DNA from: Coptis chinensis
Taxonomy: Eukaryota; Streptophyta; Magnoliopsida; Ranunculales; Ranunculaceae
DNA: 64,000 bases
Direction: 5' to 3'
NCBI GenBank assembly: GCA_015680905.1
Contig: CM027381.1
Location: 89,801,501 to 89,865,500 of the forward strand
Shown here piece after piece: positions 12,659 through 27,105 of the stretch. Both the position numbers and the translations under genes were made by a program. A model generated the notes under the pieces. It was not told where the DNA came from and ran no database searches. It saw nothing but the letters and a program-made list of their open reading frames with translations. Position 1 is the first letter of the stretch. Each line of letters begins with the position of its first letter.

Positions 12659-14159
12659 CTGACTATACACATCTCAAAAGAATCTAGTCCAGAGATTGGG
12701 ATGTAAAAACTATCTGAACAAAAGCGTTGGTTCTTAACTTAGAACCTATACAAAAATGCCGTTGATTAAACTTAAGCAAGATAACATTGGTATTAATTAT
12801 TTTAATTAATTCCGAATATATATCCTCATGCCATTACAAAACCTACTATAGTTTAAGCTGTCTATATTAAAACAAATTATTCTTGTCCTTAAATACAAGA
12901 TAAATATATCACATCTTTTTAGCATGCAATTTCTTGACCGTAGCAAACTCTCTGAAAAAATAATATCCTACATAACTAATCAATAATATGGGGATAAGTT
13001 CATCCATGCATAAAACATTATGGAGTCTTTCATATCATGCATAAAAGAAAATTAGTGTCCTAATACACTTAAAACAAAAATCACTCATGTCATTAATACT
13101 ACAATAAAACTTTATATTTACTTTAGTCATGCTCTCGAGAAAAATTAAATTTTAAAACCACCCCCTTGAATCATAATTCATGCTTGCAAGCTGGATCAAA
13201 TATAGATGCGTATTCAAAAAATAATTTTTTCATATTCCTCTATCAAAATCATATAGGTGAAACAAAACAATTGAGAATAAATACTTTCGAATATGCAAAA
13301 TCATGTGAAACTAATTTAGCGATATTAATCAATCATATCATACGGTAATAGTTCCTCTATATATACAATAATATATAAGCGTGTATATCTCAAAAAGAAC
13401 TGCGTATACACATCTCAAAAGAATATCGTTATCGCGCCAAGTATACCGTCTCAAAAAGAATACTGCGTGTATCTGGGTATACACATCTCAAAAAATACTG
13501 ATATCAAAATTATATTTTATTATTATATTCAATCTATTTCTAACTAATCACCTCTAACAGTTAATCTCTTATACTTTAAAATACTATTCATCCATTAAAG
13601 TTAATGCGAGTGGTGAGATAGTTCCTCGACACCGAGGCAATTAGTTCCTTACTCGATGCGTTACAAAAGCCATCGGATAATACAACTCATTCAATATAAT
13701 TAAAATATCTCATTATTCCTTGAATAATATCATACCACTCAAATACAAAGTTCCGCGGACATGTGGTCATACTTAATCCATACTCCGCGTGAAAATGAAC
13801 ACAAACAATAAAACAAGATTATAGCGGCACACATCATTTTGATCAAATCCATTAATATTTAACATATTACAAATATAACCACTCCTCATATGATAAGGAA
13901 AAATAAAAGCATCTCATATGCACTCCACAAGAGTAACTAATATAAATATACACATTACACATACAATCAAATCCAAGAAAAATATTGACTCTCTTTATTT
14001 TTATATCTCTTTCATTTTTCTTTGTAAAAATAAAACAACTAAGCGGAAATAGTTTTGAAAATATTACTTCTTAAACACTACCCATAAACTACGATCCAGA
14101 ATCACCTAGACTCACCTAAGTCTAAAAGCTAACCAAATGCTCGATCACGATACCAAAAG
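12659..14159 (-). repeat. Array internal region 2 (non-coding)
   Basis: Second ~1.5-kb internal copy, same order of landmarks as 23450-24930. No coding potential. Confidence 0.8.
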
Positions 14160-17100
14160 TCACACCCAATTTTGGCGAGTTGAATTAGGAAAAACATTAT
14201 TGTTCCCGACTCTTGATTTCAGGGTGTGGCCTTACTCTCCACTCCCAAAACCCATAAAAGCGGTTTTAAAATATCGCGGATAATTAAAACCAATAAAATT
14301 TTTAACTTATACAAAGTCCTCTTCATTATAAAACAATTTACAAATGAAAATGCAAATAATATTATCTCGGTGAAAATCTATATCACCTCGAGGAAAACAA
14401 AACCTGACACGAGATGCAATGCTTATGAACCCACAAGCGACAACCAATCTTCTTCATCACTAAACTGTCAAGACTTATCAACTATGTTCATTTAATGAAC
14501 ACACCGATAAACAAACATGCAAATCGAGATTGACATTATAAACAATCTTTGGTGTGAGTAATACTAAAAACAACATATAATAATACATATATATACCGCG
14601 ACAAATAAAGGCGGTTAGTTCCTCCACGAGGCACCTTAACTTCAACCACTAATCTGACAACCTTAAGAATAATAATTAAAGGCGGTGGTTCCTCGGTTGA
14701 AGCGCCTTAACTTCCCAACCACCACCTGACAAACTATACACATAATAAATAAAGGCGGTGTAGTTCCTCCCTCGTAGCCTTAGGTTCAACTAAACAAATA
14801 ACCAAACAAACATATTATATCGTTACCTCATTTCATGCTCCATCCGCATGGATTAGATCTCTGCCCCAATAATTTGACCCTATCGCAAAACCATATATAA
14901 TCATCTATCTACTACTACATCGGTAACAAATATATTACCATAATTATATTAATTCAAGCTTTCTTTGCGTGTCCACTAAAATCCGTCGTATCTATGTCTT
15001 ACCTAGTTTCCACTGGCTACCACAATCGCAACCAACGCCGAACATGTACATCCACATGCCTCCGCACATAATGAGCCACTCCGTGCGTAACCACCACTGG
15101 CGGGATGCGCGCACGGGTAAATCCTCACCGCGGAAGCCAAATCTATGTAAAAACTTTGCCCCTTATTCGGCATAAAATATTAGCATCATCGTTCTATTTT
15201 CGCGAGCGGAATAATCAAAACCACTATTAAAATCGCCCGGAGGGCAGCCGAAGGCCATTCGACAAAGCGAAGCGCCCGAAAGGGGCCGAAAAGCCATTCG
15301 GTCGCTGAAGCGCCCGGAAGGGCCAATCCACATGAGTTGTGGTAGTCGGGTTCTAGGATTTTTTAGTTATGTAATTTATTCGGTGTCATACATTAATGAC
15401 TCATAAACATTTCTACTATATCGCGTGCGGGTCAATTACCTTATTGCACTAAGCCATAATATCTAGAAACATCTCAATATATCTCTATAACCATATTTTC
15501 ATTCTTTCCGTGCCAATATCTTATTGCCTTTCACCACACTCAGGTGGAATAATATTCACCAATGCTATATTAGCATCTCACATATAAAAATAATGGAGTG
15601 TAAATACATTTCTCCAAGATATTGCATTAATACAACTATCTGGCATATTATATCATGTCACAATGCTTCAGCGTATCACACACATTATAGCGTTATTAGG
15701 AATATAATATCTCCTAACATCTCGATATCGTCCGCGTGTCAAAATCACAAATATCAATGTCAAATCTTTTATTAGATAATGACAACCAAATATATCTGAA
15801 GCTTCCACGACATTTTATTACTATATGTGTCCATATAATATACACGTAAAGCGTAGCACAAATAAAGCGATCACGGTCCTCAAAAGCCCGATATGTATAT
15901 GCTTTCTGGCACACTACTCCGCGTCGAATCTAAATTAGATAATGACCAACCAAGTTATCTGATATCCGACAATACATTATTACTATATTTGTCCATATAA
16001 ACAAACATATGAAAAGCTGGAAAAGTCGACATTCCGGTCGGTCGGTCGATTGAAGTCGGCGGTCAATGATCAAAGTCAGCGGTCAAAGGTCAACACCTCA
16101 TGGTCAATGTCAAACTCAACATGTCATTGTCAAAGTCAAAGCTGTCATCGTCAAAGTCAAAGGTGAAAGTCGACCGTCCATGGTCAAAGGTCAAAGTCGA
16201 CCGTCGATGGTCAAAGTCAAAGTCAAAGTCTGAAAAGTCGTCAAAGTCAAAGCGTAAATCGTCAAAGTCAAAGCTATCGTTTCCATTTTCGGCGGGTTCA
16301 TGATCATAACCATGGTTCATGGCTAAGGTCGAAGTGCATGACTTCGTGGGCTCGTAACCCGCGGTCGTGGTTCGGACCCAAGCGACCCGAACCTTAAAAC
16401 CGAAAGTCTAAAAGTCCACTTATTTATTCTACGACCCGATTGGATCTATTTTAAGTCTATGGGTGGGCTCTCGAACAATATTATTAAGCGGGCCCAAAAC
16501 TTATCTTGGTTCCCGAAACGGTTAAAAATGGTTCGGTCCAAAAATAAAACAAAAAAGCGGCCCAACATAACTAATGTGGTCGAAAATTTAAGCGAAATTT
16601 AACCCGACTACCATTGAAATTTCGGCCAAACCCAATAAAACATTTCGGTCCAACAACTTAAAAAAATGAAATGGCCCAACCACTAAACAAACTAGGCCCC
16701 AAACAAAAAACCAAAGCGAAAATTAAATGACCAAAACCAAAGACTTTGGCCCAAAGCCCGACCAACTTAAATTAGATTTGGCCCACCTAAAACAAAAGCT
16801 GAAATTTAACCAAAACCACTATTGAAATTTCGGCCAAGCCACTAAAAATTTGGCCCCAAACCAAACAACTTAAATTTTCACCAACTTAAAATAAATAAAA
16901 TAGGCCCGACCACAAAAACCATGGCCATGGCCCAAAATGAAACCGACCGGCCCCAGCCCAAGCCGTCAACCGGTTCACCTTCCTTCTTCATTCTCCTCCT
17001 CCTCCACCAAATCCGGCCACCCAAAACCTTCACACACCACCCCAAACAAACCGTCGAAAATGGTGTGGGTGAAAAACCCAAAACTTTAATTAACCAAGAC

Positions 17101-18050
17101 AACCAAATTTCGGTTCGAAATCACCCCAAAAAAGTTGGATCCGACCCGCCATTAATGGCTTCTCTCGAGCTTTGGCGCCCCCACCTCACTACACCACCCA
17201 AACATCAACCCAACAACCTTCCCACACCACCAAAAAGTTCAAACAACGAAAAATTACAATTTAACAACCAAAACAGCTCGAGTCAATTTCTTTGGAGGAT
17301 GGAAGTGCCGCCATTGATGGAGCTTAGAGCTTGATCGGCCCCCAACCTCAACCAAATCCACATAGAATCCATACACCTGACAACGGTATAGCGGTTAATC
17401 AACACCACCCCCGAAAAGTTCCACCAAAATGTAGGGCGTTTTCTTGGTGTTGGACTTCGACGACTCCTTCCTTAGTTCAATGGCTTACTCGAGTTTCAAG
17501 GATTTAGTAAATAATCCTACTACTATCTAACCGAACCCGGTCCAATAAAAAATTGGCGGTATATGAGTAAAATAACGACATAGGAAAAAATGCGAGAAAA
17601 CTAAAGCGGCGAGAACCAAAAACTTCGGCCCGATTGGTGAAAAATCGATTTAAGAAAAATAATAATATAATTACTCACAAAAAGCGGTTTACATGAGCGA
17701 GAAAATTCATAAATTGAAAGCGGAAAACCATAAAATCATAGTTCTAGTAGTGGTGAGAGTTAACTCTACTCACCGGTCTTAACGACTCCACGAATTTCTC
17801 CGAGTCGAGCCGTCGCGATCCATCTCTCTCGAAATCCGGCTTTCATCTCTGCCTCCATTTTTTAATTTATTCTTCGGGAACCTATTTTCTAGAAAAAGTG
17901 TTTATATACTTGGGTCGAAACCCAAGCCCAACACCGACTTCGGGCCCAAAACCGGGCCCCATATCCAGAGTCAATTCAGGCCAATTTTGAAAATAAATAA
18001 TTTAATTAATTAATAAATAGAAAAATCGTTATTTAAAAATCACGGGCGTT
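14160..18050 (-). repeat. Array LTR 3
   Basis: Full LTR copy (~3.89 kb) with the GC-rich minisatellite near 15230-15320 and GTCAAA tract near 16030-16280. No coding potential. Confidence 0.8.
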
Positions 18051-19530
18051 CTGACTATACACATCTCAAAAGAATCTGCGTCGAGATTGGGATGTAAAAA
18101 CTATCTGAACAAAAAGCGTTGGTTCTTAACTTAGAACCTATACAAGAATGCGCGTTGATTAAACTTAAGCAAGATAATATTGGTATTAATTATGTTAATT
18201 AATTCCGAATATATATCCTCATGCCATTACAAAACCTACTATAGTTTAACTGTCTATATTAAAACAAATTATTACTGTCACTTAAATACAAGATAAATAT
18301 ATCACATCTTTTTAGCATGCAATTTCTTGACACGTAGCAAACTCTACGAAAAAAATATATCCTACATAACTAATCAATAATACAGGATAAGTTCATCCAT
18401 GCATAAAACATTATGGAGTCTTTCATATCATGCATAAAAGAAAATTAGTGTCCTAATACACTTAAAACAAAAATCACTCATGTCATTAATACTACAATAA
18501 AACTTTATATTTACTTTAGTCATGCTCTCAGAAAAATTAAATTTTAAAACCACCCTTGAATCATAATTCATGCTTGCAACTGGATCAAATATAGTACGTA
18601 TTCAAAAAAATAATTTTTCATATTCCTCTATCGAAATCATGTAGTTTAGAAACAAAACAATTCGGAATAAATACTTTCGAATATGCAAAAAAAATCATGT
18701 GAAACTAATTTAGCGATATTAATCAATCATATCATACGGTAATAGTTCCTCTATATATACAATAATATATAAAAGCGTGTATATTGCGGTATATACACAT
18801 CTCAAAAAATATCATGTATCATGAAGTATACCGTCTCAAAAGAATACACGTGTATCATGGTATACACATCTCAAAAAGAATATCATATATTTTATTATTA
18901 TATTCAATCTATTTCTAACTAATCACCTCTAACAGTTAATCTCTTATACTTTAAAATACTATTCATCCATTAAAGTTAATGCGAGTGAAGAGATAGTTCC
19001 TCGACACGAGGCAATTAGTTCCTTACTTCGATGCGTTACAAAAGCCATCGGATAATACAACTCATTCAATATAGATTAAAAATATCTCATTATTCCTTGA
19101 ATAATATCATACCACTCAAATACAAAGTTCACGGACATGTGGTCATACTTAATCCATACTCCATTGTGAAAATGAACACAAACAATAAAACAAGATTATA
19201 GCGGCACACATCATTTTGATCAAATCCATTAATATTTAACATATTACAAATATAACCACTCCTCATATGATAAGGAAAAATAAAAGCATCTCATATGCAC
19301 TCCACAAAGAGTAACTAATATAAATATACACATTACACATACAATCAAATCCGCGAAAAATATTGACTCTCTTTATTTTTATATCTCTTTCATTTTCTTT
19401 GTAAAAAAAAAAACAACTAAGCGGAAATAGTTTTGAAAAATATTACTTCTTAAACACTACCCATAAACTACGATCAGAGAATCACCTAGACTCACCTAAG
19501 TCTAAGCTAACCAAATGCTCGATGCCAAAG
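18051..19530 (-). repeat. Array internal region 3 (non-coding)
   Basis: Third internal copy, ~1.48 kb, aligned with the others. No coding potential. Confidence 0.8.
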
Positions 19531-22500
19531 CATCACACCCGAATTTTGGCCGAGTCGGAAAAACATTATTTGTTCCCGACTCTTTGATTTCAGAGGGTGT
19601 GGCCTTTCTCCACTCCAAAACCCATAAACAGTTTTAAAATATCGCGGATAATTAAAACCAATAAAATTTTTAACTTATACAAAGTCCTCTTCATTATAAA
19701 ACAATTTACAAATGAAAATGCAAATAATATTATCTCGGTGAAAATCTATATCACCTCGAGGAAAACAAAACCTGACACGAGATCAATGCTAGCATGAACC
19801 CAAGCGGCGAACCAATCTTCTTCATCACTAAACTGTCAAGACTTATCAACTATGTTCATTTAATGAACACCCGATAAACAAACATGCAAATCGAGATTGA
19901 CATTATAAACAATCTGGTGTGAGTAACTACTAAAACAACATATAATAATACATATATATACCACGACAAATAAAGGCGGTTAGTTCCTCCACCGGGCACC
20001 TTAACTTCCAACCACTAATCTGACAACCTTAAGAATAATAATTAAAGGCGGGTGGTTCCTCGGTTTGAAGCCTTAACTTCCCACTAACCACCTGACAAAC
20101 TATACACATAATAAATAAAGCGGGGTAGTTCCTCCTCTCGAGGTTAGGTTCAACTAAACAAATAACCAAACAAACATATTATATCGTTCCTCATTTCATG
20201 CTTTCGATCCGCGAGTGGGTTCTCTGCTAAGTAATTAGTTTGACCCCCCTACGCAAAACCATATATAATCATCTATCTGCACGGCTACATCGGTAACAAA
20301 TATATTACCATAATTATATTAATTCAAGCTTTCTTTGTGTGTCCACTAAAATCCGTCGTATCTATGTCTTACCTAGTTTCCCTGGCTACCACAATGATTG
20401 AATGACGCCGAACATGTACATCCACATGCCTCCCTTACATAATGAGCCACTCCGTGCGTAACCACCACTGGCGGGATGCGCGCACCGGTAAAATCCTCAC
20501 CGCGGAAGCCAAATCTATGTAAAAAGCGCCCACTATTCGGCATAAAATATTGCGCATCATCGTTCTATTTTCGCGAGCGGAATAATCAAACCCACTATTA
20601 AATTCGCCCGGGGAGGGCCATTCAGCGAAGGCCATTCGAACTTAAGCGAAGCGCCCGAGAAGGGCCGCCCGAAACCGATTCAGGTCGCTGAAGCGCCCGG
20701 AAGGGCCAATCCGTGAGTTGTGGTAGTCGGGTTCTAGGATTTTCGTTATGTAATTTATTCGGTGTCATACATTAATGACTCATAAACATTTCTACTATAT
20801 CGCGTGCGGGTCGATTACCTTATTGCACTAAGCCATAATATCTAGAAACATCTCAATATATCTCATAACCATATTTCATACTTTCCGTGCCATATCTTAT
20901 TGCTACACCACACTCAGGTGGATAAATATTCACCAATGCTATATTAGCATCTCACATATAAAATAATGGAGTGTAAATACATTTCTCCAAGATATTGCAT
21001 TAATACAACTATCCTGGCATATTATATCATGTCCGCGATGCTTCAGCGTATCGTATCATTTTTATTATAGCGTTATTAGGAATATAATATCTCCTAACAT
21101 CTCCGATATCGTCGCGTGTCAAAAATCACAATATCAATGTCAAATCTTTATTAGATAATGACAACCAAATATATCTGAAGCTTCCACGGCATTTTATTAC
21201 TATATGTGTCCATATAATATACACGTAAAAGCGTAGCACAAATAAAACGATCCACGATCCATGATCAAAGCCCGATATGTATATATCTTTTACTTCTTCG
21301 TCGTCAAATCTAAATTAGATAATGACCAACCAAGTTATCTGATATCCGACAATACATTATTCTATATTTGTCCATATAAACAAACATATGAAAAGCTGGA
21401 AAAGTCGACATTCACGGTCGGCGGTCGAAGTCGGCGGTCAATGATCAAAGTCGGCGGTCAAAGGTCAAAGTCAAAGGTCAACACCTCATGGTCAATGTCA
21501 AACTCGACATGTCATTGTCAAAAGTCAAACTGTCATCATCGTCAAAGTCAAAGGTGAAAGTCGACCGTCCATGGTCAAAGGTCAAAGTCAACCGTCGATG
21601 GTCAAAGTCAAAGCTGTCTGAGTCAAAGTCAAAAAGGTATCGTCAAAAAGTCAAAGTATCGTTTCCATTTTTCGGCGGGTTCATGATCATATACCATGGT
21701 TCATGGCTAAAGGTCAAAGTCAATGACTTCGTGGGCTCGTAACCCGGCGAAAAGTCAAAGTGGTTCGGACCAATGGCCAAGCCCAAACCTTAAAACCGAG
21801 CGTCTAAAAGTCCACTTATTTATTCTACGACCCGATTGGATCTATTTTAAGTCCTATGGGTGGCCTCGGTTTCATATTAGAAAGCGGGCCCAAAACTTAT
21901 CTTGGCGGCCAAACGGTTAAAGTGGTTGGTCCCAAAAAAATAAAACAAAGAGAAGCGGCCCAACATAACTAATGTGGTCCGAATTTAAGCGAAATTTTAA
22001 TTAACTTTATTGACTACCATGAAATTTCGGCCCGAGCCAATAAAACATTTAGGTCCAACAACTTAAAAATGAAATGGCCCAACCACTAAACAAACTAGGC
22101 CCCAAAAAAAAACCAAAGCGAGTCGGCCCAACCAAAACCAAAGACTTTGGCCCAAGGGCCCAACCAACTTAAATTAGATTTGACCCACCTAAAACAAAAG
22201 CTGAAATTTAGGCCAAAAACCTATTGAAATTTCGGCCAAAAAAAAAATTTGGCCCAAACCAAACAACTAAATTTGACCCAAATTACCTGACTTAAAATAG
22301 AAATAGGCCCAACACAAAGAAACAACCATGGCCCAAAGATCTGAAACCGACCGGGCCCAAGCCCAGATCGTCAAACGGTTCACCTTCTTCACCCATTCTC
22401 CTCCTCCTCCACCAAATCCGGCCACCCAAAACCTTCACACACCACCCCAAACAAACCGCATCGAAAATGGTGTGGGTGAAAAACCAAACTTTAATTAACC

Positions 22501-23449
22501 AAGACACTCCAAATTTCGGTTCGAAATCACCCCCAAAATTTAGGATCCGACCGCCATTAATGGCTTCTCTCCGAGAGCTTTGGCGACCCACCCTCACTAC
22601 ACCACCCAAACATCAACCCACAACCTTCCCACACCACCAAAAGTTCAAACAACGAAAAATTACAATTTAACAACCAAAAACAGCTCAAGTCAATTTCTTT
22701 GGAGGATGGAAGCGTGCCATTGATGGAGCTTCGAGCTTCAATCGGCGACCCCAACCTCAACCAAATCCACATAGAATCCATACACACAACAACGATATAG
22801 CGGTTAATCAACACCACCCCCCAAAAAGTTCCACCAAAATGTAGGGCGTTTTCTTGGTGTTGGACTTCGCGACTCTTCCAGAGTTCAACGACTTACTCCG
22901 GAGTTTCAAGGATTTAGTAAATAATCCTACTACTATCTAACGAACCAGTCCAATAAAAATTGGCGGTATGAGTAAAATAGCGACATAGGAAAATCACAGA
23001 AAAACTAAAGCGGCGAGAACCAAAAACTCGGCGGATTGGTGAAATCGATTTAAGAAAAATAATAATATAATTACTCACAAAAACAGTTTACATGAACAGA
23101 AAATTCATAAATTCGAAACAGATGAAAATCATAGTTCTAGTAGTGGTGAGAGTTAACTCTACTCACCGGTCTTAACAGCTCCACGAATTTCTCCGAGTCC
23201 GAGCCGTCGCGATCCACTCTCCAGAAATCCAGCTTTCATCTCTGCCTCCATTTTTAATATTCTATTCTCCAGGAACCCTATTTTCTAGAAAAAAGTGTTT
23301 ATATACCTGGGTCCGAAACCCAAGCCCAACACCGACTCGGGCCCAAAACCAGGGCCCGTATCCGAGTCAATTCGGCCAATTTTGAAAATAAATAATTTAA
23401 TTAATTAATAAATAGAAAAATCATTATTTAAAAATCACGAGGCGTTCTG
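19531..23449 (-). repeat. Array LTR 4
   Basis: Full LTR copy (~3.92 kb) with the GC-rich minisatellite near 20605-20705 and GTCAAA tract near 21400-21735. No coding potential. Confidence 0.8.
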
Positions 23450-24930
23450 ACTATACACATCTCAAAAGAATCTCGTCCCGAGATTCGGATGTAAAGCTAT
23501 ACGAACAAAAACGTTGGTTCTTAACTTAGAACCTATACAAGAATGCACGTTGATTAAACTTAAGCAAGATAATATTGGTATTAATTATGTTAATTAATTC
23601 CAGAATATATGTCCTCATGCCATTACAAAACCTACTATAGTTTAAGCTGTCTATATTAAAACAAATTATTCTTGTCATTAAATACAAGATAAATATATCA
23701 CATCTTTTTAGCATGCAATTTCTTGACCGCGTAGCAAACTCTACTGAAAAAAAATAATATCCTACATAACTAATCAATAATACAGGATAAGTTCATCCAT
23801 GCATAAAACATTATGGAGTCTTTCATATCATGCATAAAAGAAAATTAGTGTCCTAATACACTTAAAACAAAAATCACTCATGTCATTAATACTACAATAA
23901 AACTTTATATTTACTTTAGTCATGCTCTCAGAAAAATTAAATTTTAAAACCACCCTTGAATCATAATTCATGCTTGCAACTGGATCAAATATAGTGCGTA
24001 TTCAAAAATAATTTTTCATATTCCTCTATCAAAATCATGTAGGCTGAAACAAAACAATTGAGAATAAATACTTTCGAATATGCAAAAATCATGTGAAACT
24101 AATTTAGCGATATTAATCAATCATATCATACGGTAATAGTTCCTCTATATATACAATAATATATAAAGCGTGTATCAAAAGCGGGTATACACATCTCAAA
24201 AAGAATATCGTGTATCATAAGTATACCGTCTCAAAAAGAATACTGCGTGTATCATCATGGTATACACATCTCAAAAAAGAATATCATATATTTTTTTTTA
24301 TTATATTTCAATCTATTTCTAACTAATCACCTCTAACAGTTAATCTCTTATACTTTAAAATACTATTCATCCATTAAAGTGTAATGCGAGTGGTGAGATA
24401 GTTCCTCGACACCGAGGCAATTAGTTCCTTACTCAGTACGTTACAACGCCATCAGATAATACAACTCATTCAATATAGATTAAAAATATCTCATTATTCC
24501 TTGAATAATATCATACCACTCAAATACAAAGTTCACAGACATGTGGTCATACTTAATCCATACTCCACGTGAAAATGAACACAAACAATAAAACAAGATT
24601 ATAACAGCACACATCATTTTGATCAAATCCATTAATATTTAACATATTACAAATATAACCACTCCTCATATGATAAGGAAAAATAAAAGCATCTCATATG
24701 CACTCCACAAGAGTAACTAATATAAATATACACATTACACATACAATCAAATCACGAAAAATATTGACTCTCTTTATTTTTATATCTCTTTCATTTTCTT
24801 TGTAAAAATAAAACAACTAGCGGAAATAGTTTTGAAAAATATTACTTCTTAAACACTACCCATAAACTACGATCCGAGAATCACCTAGACTCACCTAAGT
24901 CTAAGCTAACCAAATGCTCTGATACCAAAC
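23450..24930 (-). repeat. Array internal region 4 (non-coding, cleanest copy)
   Basis: This ~1.48-kb internal copy has the best-preserved ends. On the minus strand it runs from the primer site (24927-24916) to a GGGACGAGATTCTTTTGAGA tract ending next to the LTR start at about 23450. That last tract resembles the sequence following the chromovirus pol gene at 55575-55605, suggesting descent from a Tekay-like parent by loss of gag-pol. Confidence 0.8.
24916..24927 (-). promoter_or_regulatory. Primer binding site (tRNA-iMet) of the array element
   Basis: The minus strand reads TGGTATCAGAGC, the standard plant initiator tRNA-Met primer site. Three bases separate it from the LTR end GTGTGACA at 24931. 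In the other three complete units the same place is altered, so this copy defines the LTR/internal boundary. Confidence 0.9.
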
Positions 24931-26014
24931 TGTCACACCCCGAATTTTGACAGAATTCGGAAAAACATTATTTGTTCCCGACTCTTGATTTCAGGGTGTG
25001 GCCTTCGCTCTCCACTCCCAAAAACCCATAAACAGTTTTAAAATATGCGGATAATTAAAAACCAATAAAAATTTTAACTTATACAAAGTCCTCTTCATTA
25101 TAAAACAATTTACAAATGAAAATGCAAATAATATTATCTCAACTGAAAATCTATATCACCTCGAGGAAAACAAAACCTGACACGAGATCTGCAATGCTAA
25201 AACCAAACCACCAGCGACAACCAATCTTCTTCATCACTAAACTTTGTCAAGACTTATCAACTATGTTCATTTAATGAACACACCCGATAAACAAACATGC
25301 AAATCGGTTGACATTATAAACAATCTTTGGTGTGTGAGTAATACTTAAAACAACATATAATAATACATATATATACCACGACAAATAAAGCGTTAGTTCC
25401 TCCACGAGGCACCTTAACTTCCAACCACTAGTCTGACAACCTTAAGAATAATAATTAAAGGCGGTGGTTCCTCCAGTTGAGGCCTTAACTTCCCACTAAC
25501 CACCACAACAAACTATACACATAATAAATAAAGGCGGTAGTTCCTCCCCCTCGAGCGCCTTAGGTTCAACTAAACAAATAACCAAACAAACATATTATAT
25601 CGTTACCTCATTTCATGCTCATCCGCGAGTGGGTCGTCTCGCCCAAGTAATTAGTTTGACCCACCCATACGCAAAACCATATATAATCATCTATCTACAA
25701 ATACATCGGTAACAAATATATTACCATAATTATATTAATTCAAGCTTTTCTTTGCGTGTCCCTAAAATCCGTCGTATCTATGTCTTACCTAGTTTCCACT
25801 ACCACCAATCGCAACCCCAACCCCGAACATGTACATCCACATGCCTCCCTTACATAATGAGCCACTCCGTGCGTAACCACCACCGACGCGGGATGCGCGC
25901 ACCGTAAATCCTCACCGCGGAAGCCAAATCTATGTAAGCCGCCACTATTCGGCATAAAATATTGCGCATCATCGTTCTATTTTTCGCGAGCGGAATAATC
26001 AAGCCACTATTAAA

Positions 26015-26105
26015 ATTTCGCCGGGAGGGGCCCGAAGGCCATTCAAAGCGAAGCGCCGGAAGGGCCGCCCGAAGGCCATTCGGATTAAGCGCCGGAAGGG
26101 GGCCA
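26015..26105. repeat. GC-rich short tandem repeat inside the array LTR
   Basis: A ~40-base motif containing GAAGCGCCGGAAGGG and GAAGGCCATTCG occurs about twice. Equivalent islands lie near 9840-9935, 15230-15320 and 20605-20705. They are the most GC-rich patches of an otherwise AT-rich LTR and vary in length between copies. Confidence 0.65.
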
Positions 26106-26799
26106 ATCACATGAGTTGTGGTAGTCGGGTTCTAGGATTTTCGTTATGTAATTTATTCAGGTGTCATACATTAATGACTCATAAACATTTCTACTATATC
26201 ACGTGCAGGTCAATTACCTTATTGCACTAAGCCATAATATCTAGAAACATCTCAATATATCTCATAAACCATATTTCATACTTTCCGTGCCAATATCTTA
26301 TTGCCTTCACCACACTCAGGTGGAGCAAATATTCACCAATGCTATATTAGCATCTCACATATAAAATAATGGAGTGTAAATACATTTCTCCAAGATATTG
26401 CATTAATACAACTATCCTAGCATATTATATCATGTCACAATGCTTCAACGTATCACACACATTATAGCGTTATTAGGAATATAATATCTCCTAACATCTC
26501 GATATCGTCGCGTGTCAAAAATACACAATATCAATGTCAAATCTTTATTAGATAATGACAACCAAATATATACAAGCTTCCACATTTTATTACTATATGT
26601 GTCCATATAATATACACATAAAAGCGTAGCACAAATAAAAGCGATCCAACGGTCACAATCAAAGCCCAATATGTATATGCTTTACACACACTACTTCGCG
26701 TCAAATCTAAATTAGATAATGACCAACCAAGTTATCAATATCCGACAATACATTATTACTATATTTGTCCATATAAACAAACATATGAAAAGCTGGAAA

Positions 26800-27105
26800 A
26801 GTCAACATTCCACGGTCAATGTTCGAAAGTCGGCGGTCAATGATCAAGTCAACGGTCAAAGGTCAACACCTCATGGTCAATGTCAAACTCGACATGTCAT
26901 TGTCAAAGTCAAACTGTCATCGTCAAAGTCAAAGGTGAAAGTCAACCGTCCATGGTCAAAGGTCAAAGTCAACCGTCGATGGTCAAAGTCAAAACTCTCT
27001 AGTCAAAGTCAAAGTCTGTCATCATCGTCAAAGTCAAACTATGGATGTTTCCATTTTCGACGGGTTCATGATCATAGCCATGGTTCATGGCTAAGGTCAA
27101 AAAGT
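26800..27105. repeat. GTCAAA-rich minisatellite inside the array LTR
   Basis: Imperfect repeats of GTCAAA, expanded with GGTCAAAGTCAACCGTC blocks. Equivalent tracts lie near 5385-5545, 10650-10890, 16030-16280 and 21400-21735, differing in length and order. They translate into low-complexity KSKVKV or DFDFD strings, which are not proteins. Confidence 0.8.

Noticed and set aside
16100-16303. Lysine/serine-rich frame (KSKVKV) in the array
   Set aside because: It is the translation of the GTCAAA minisatellite.
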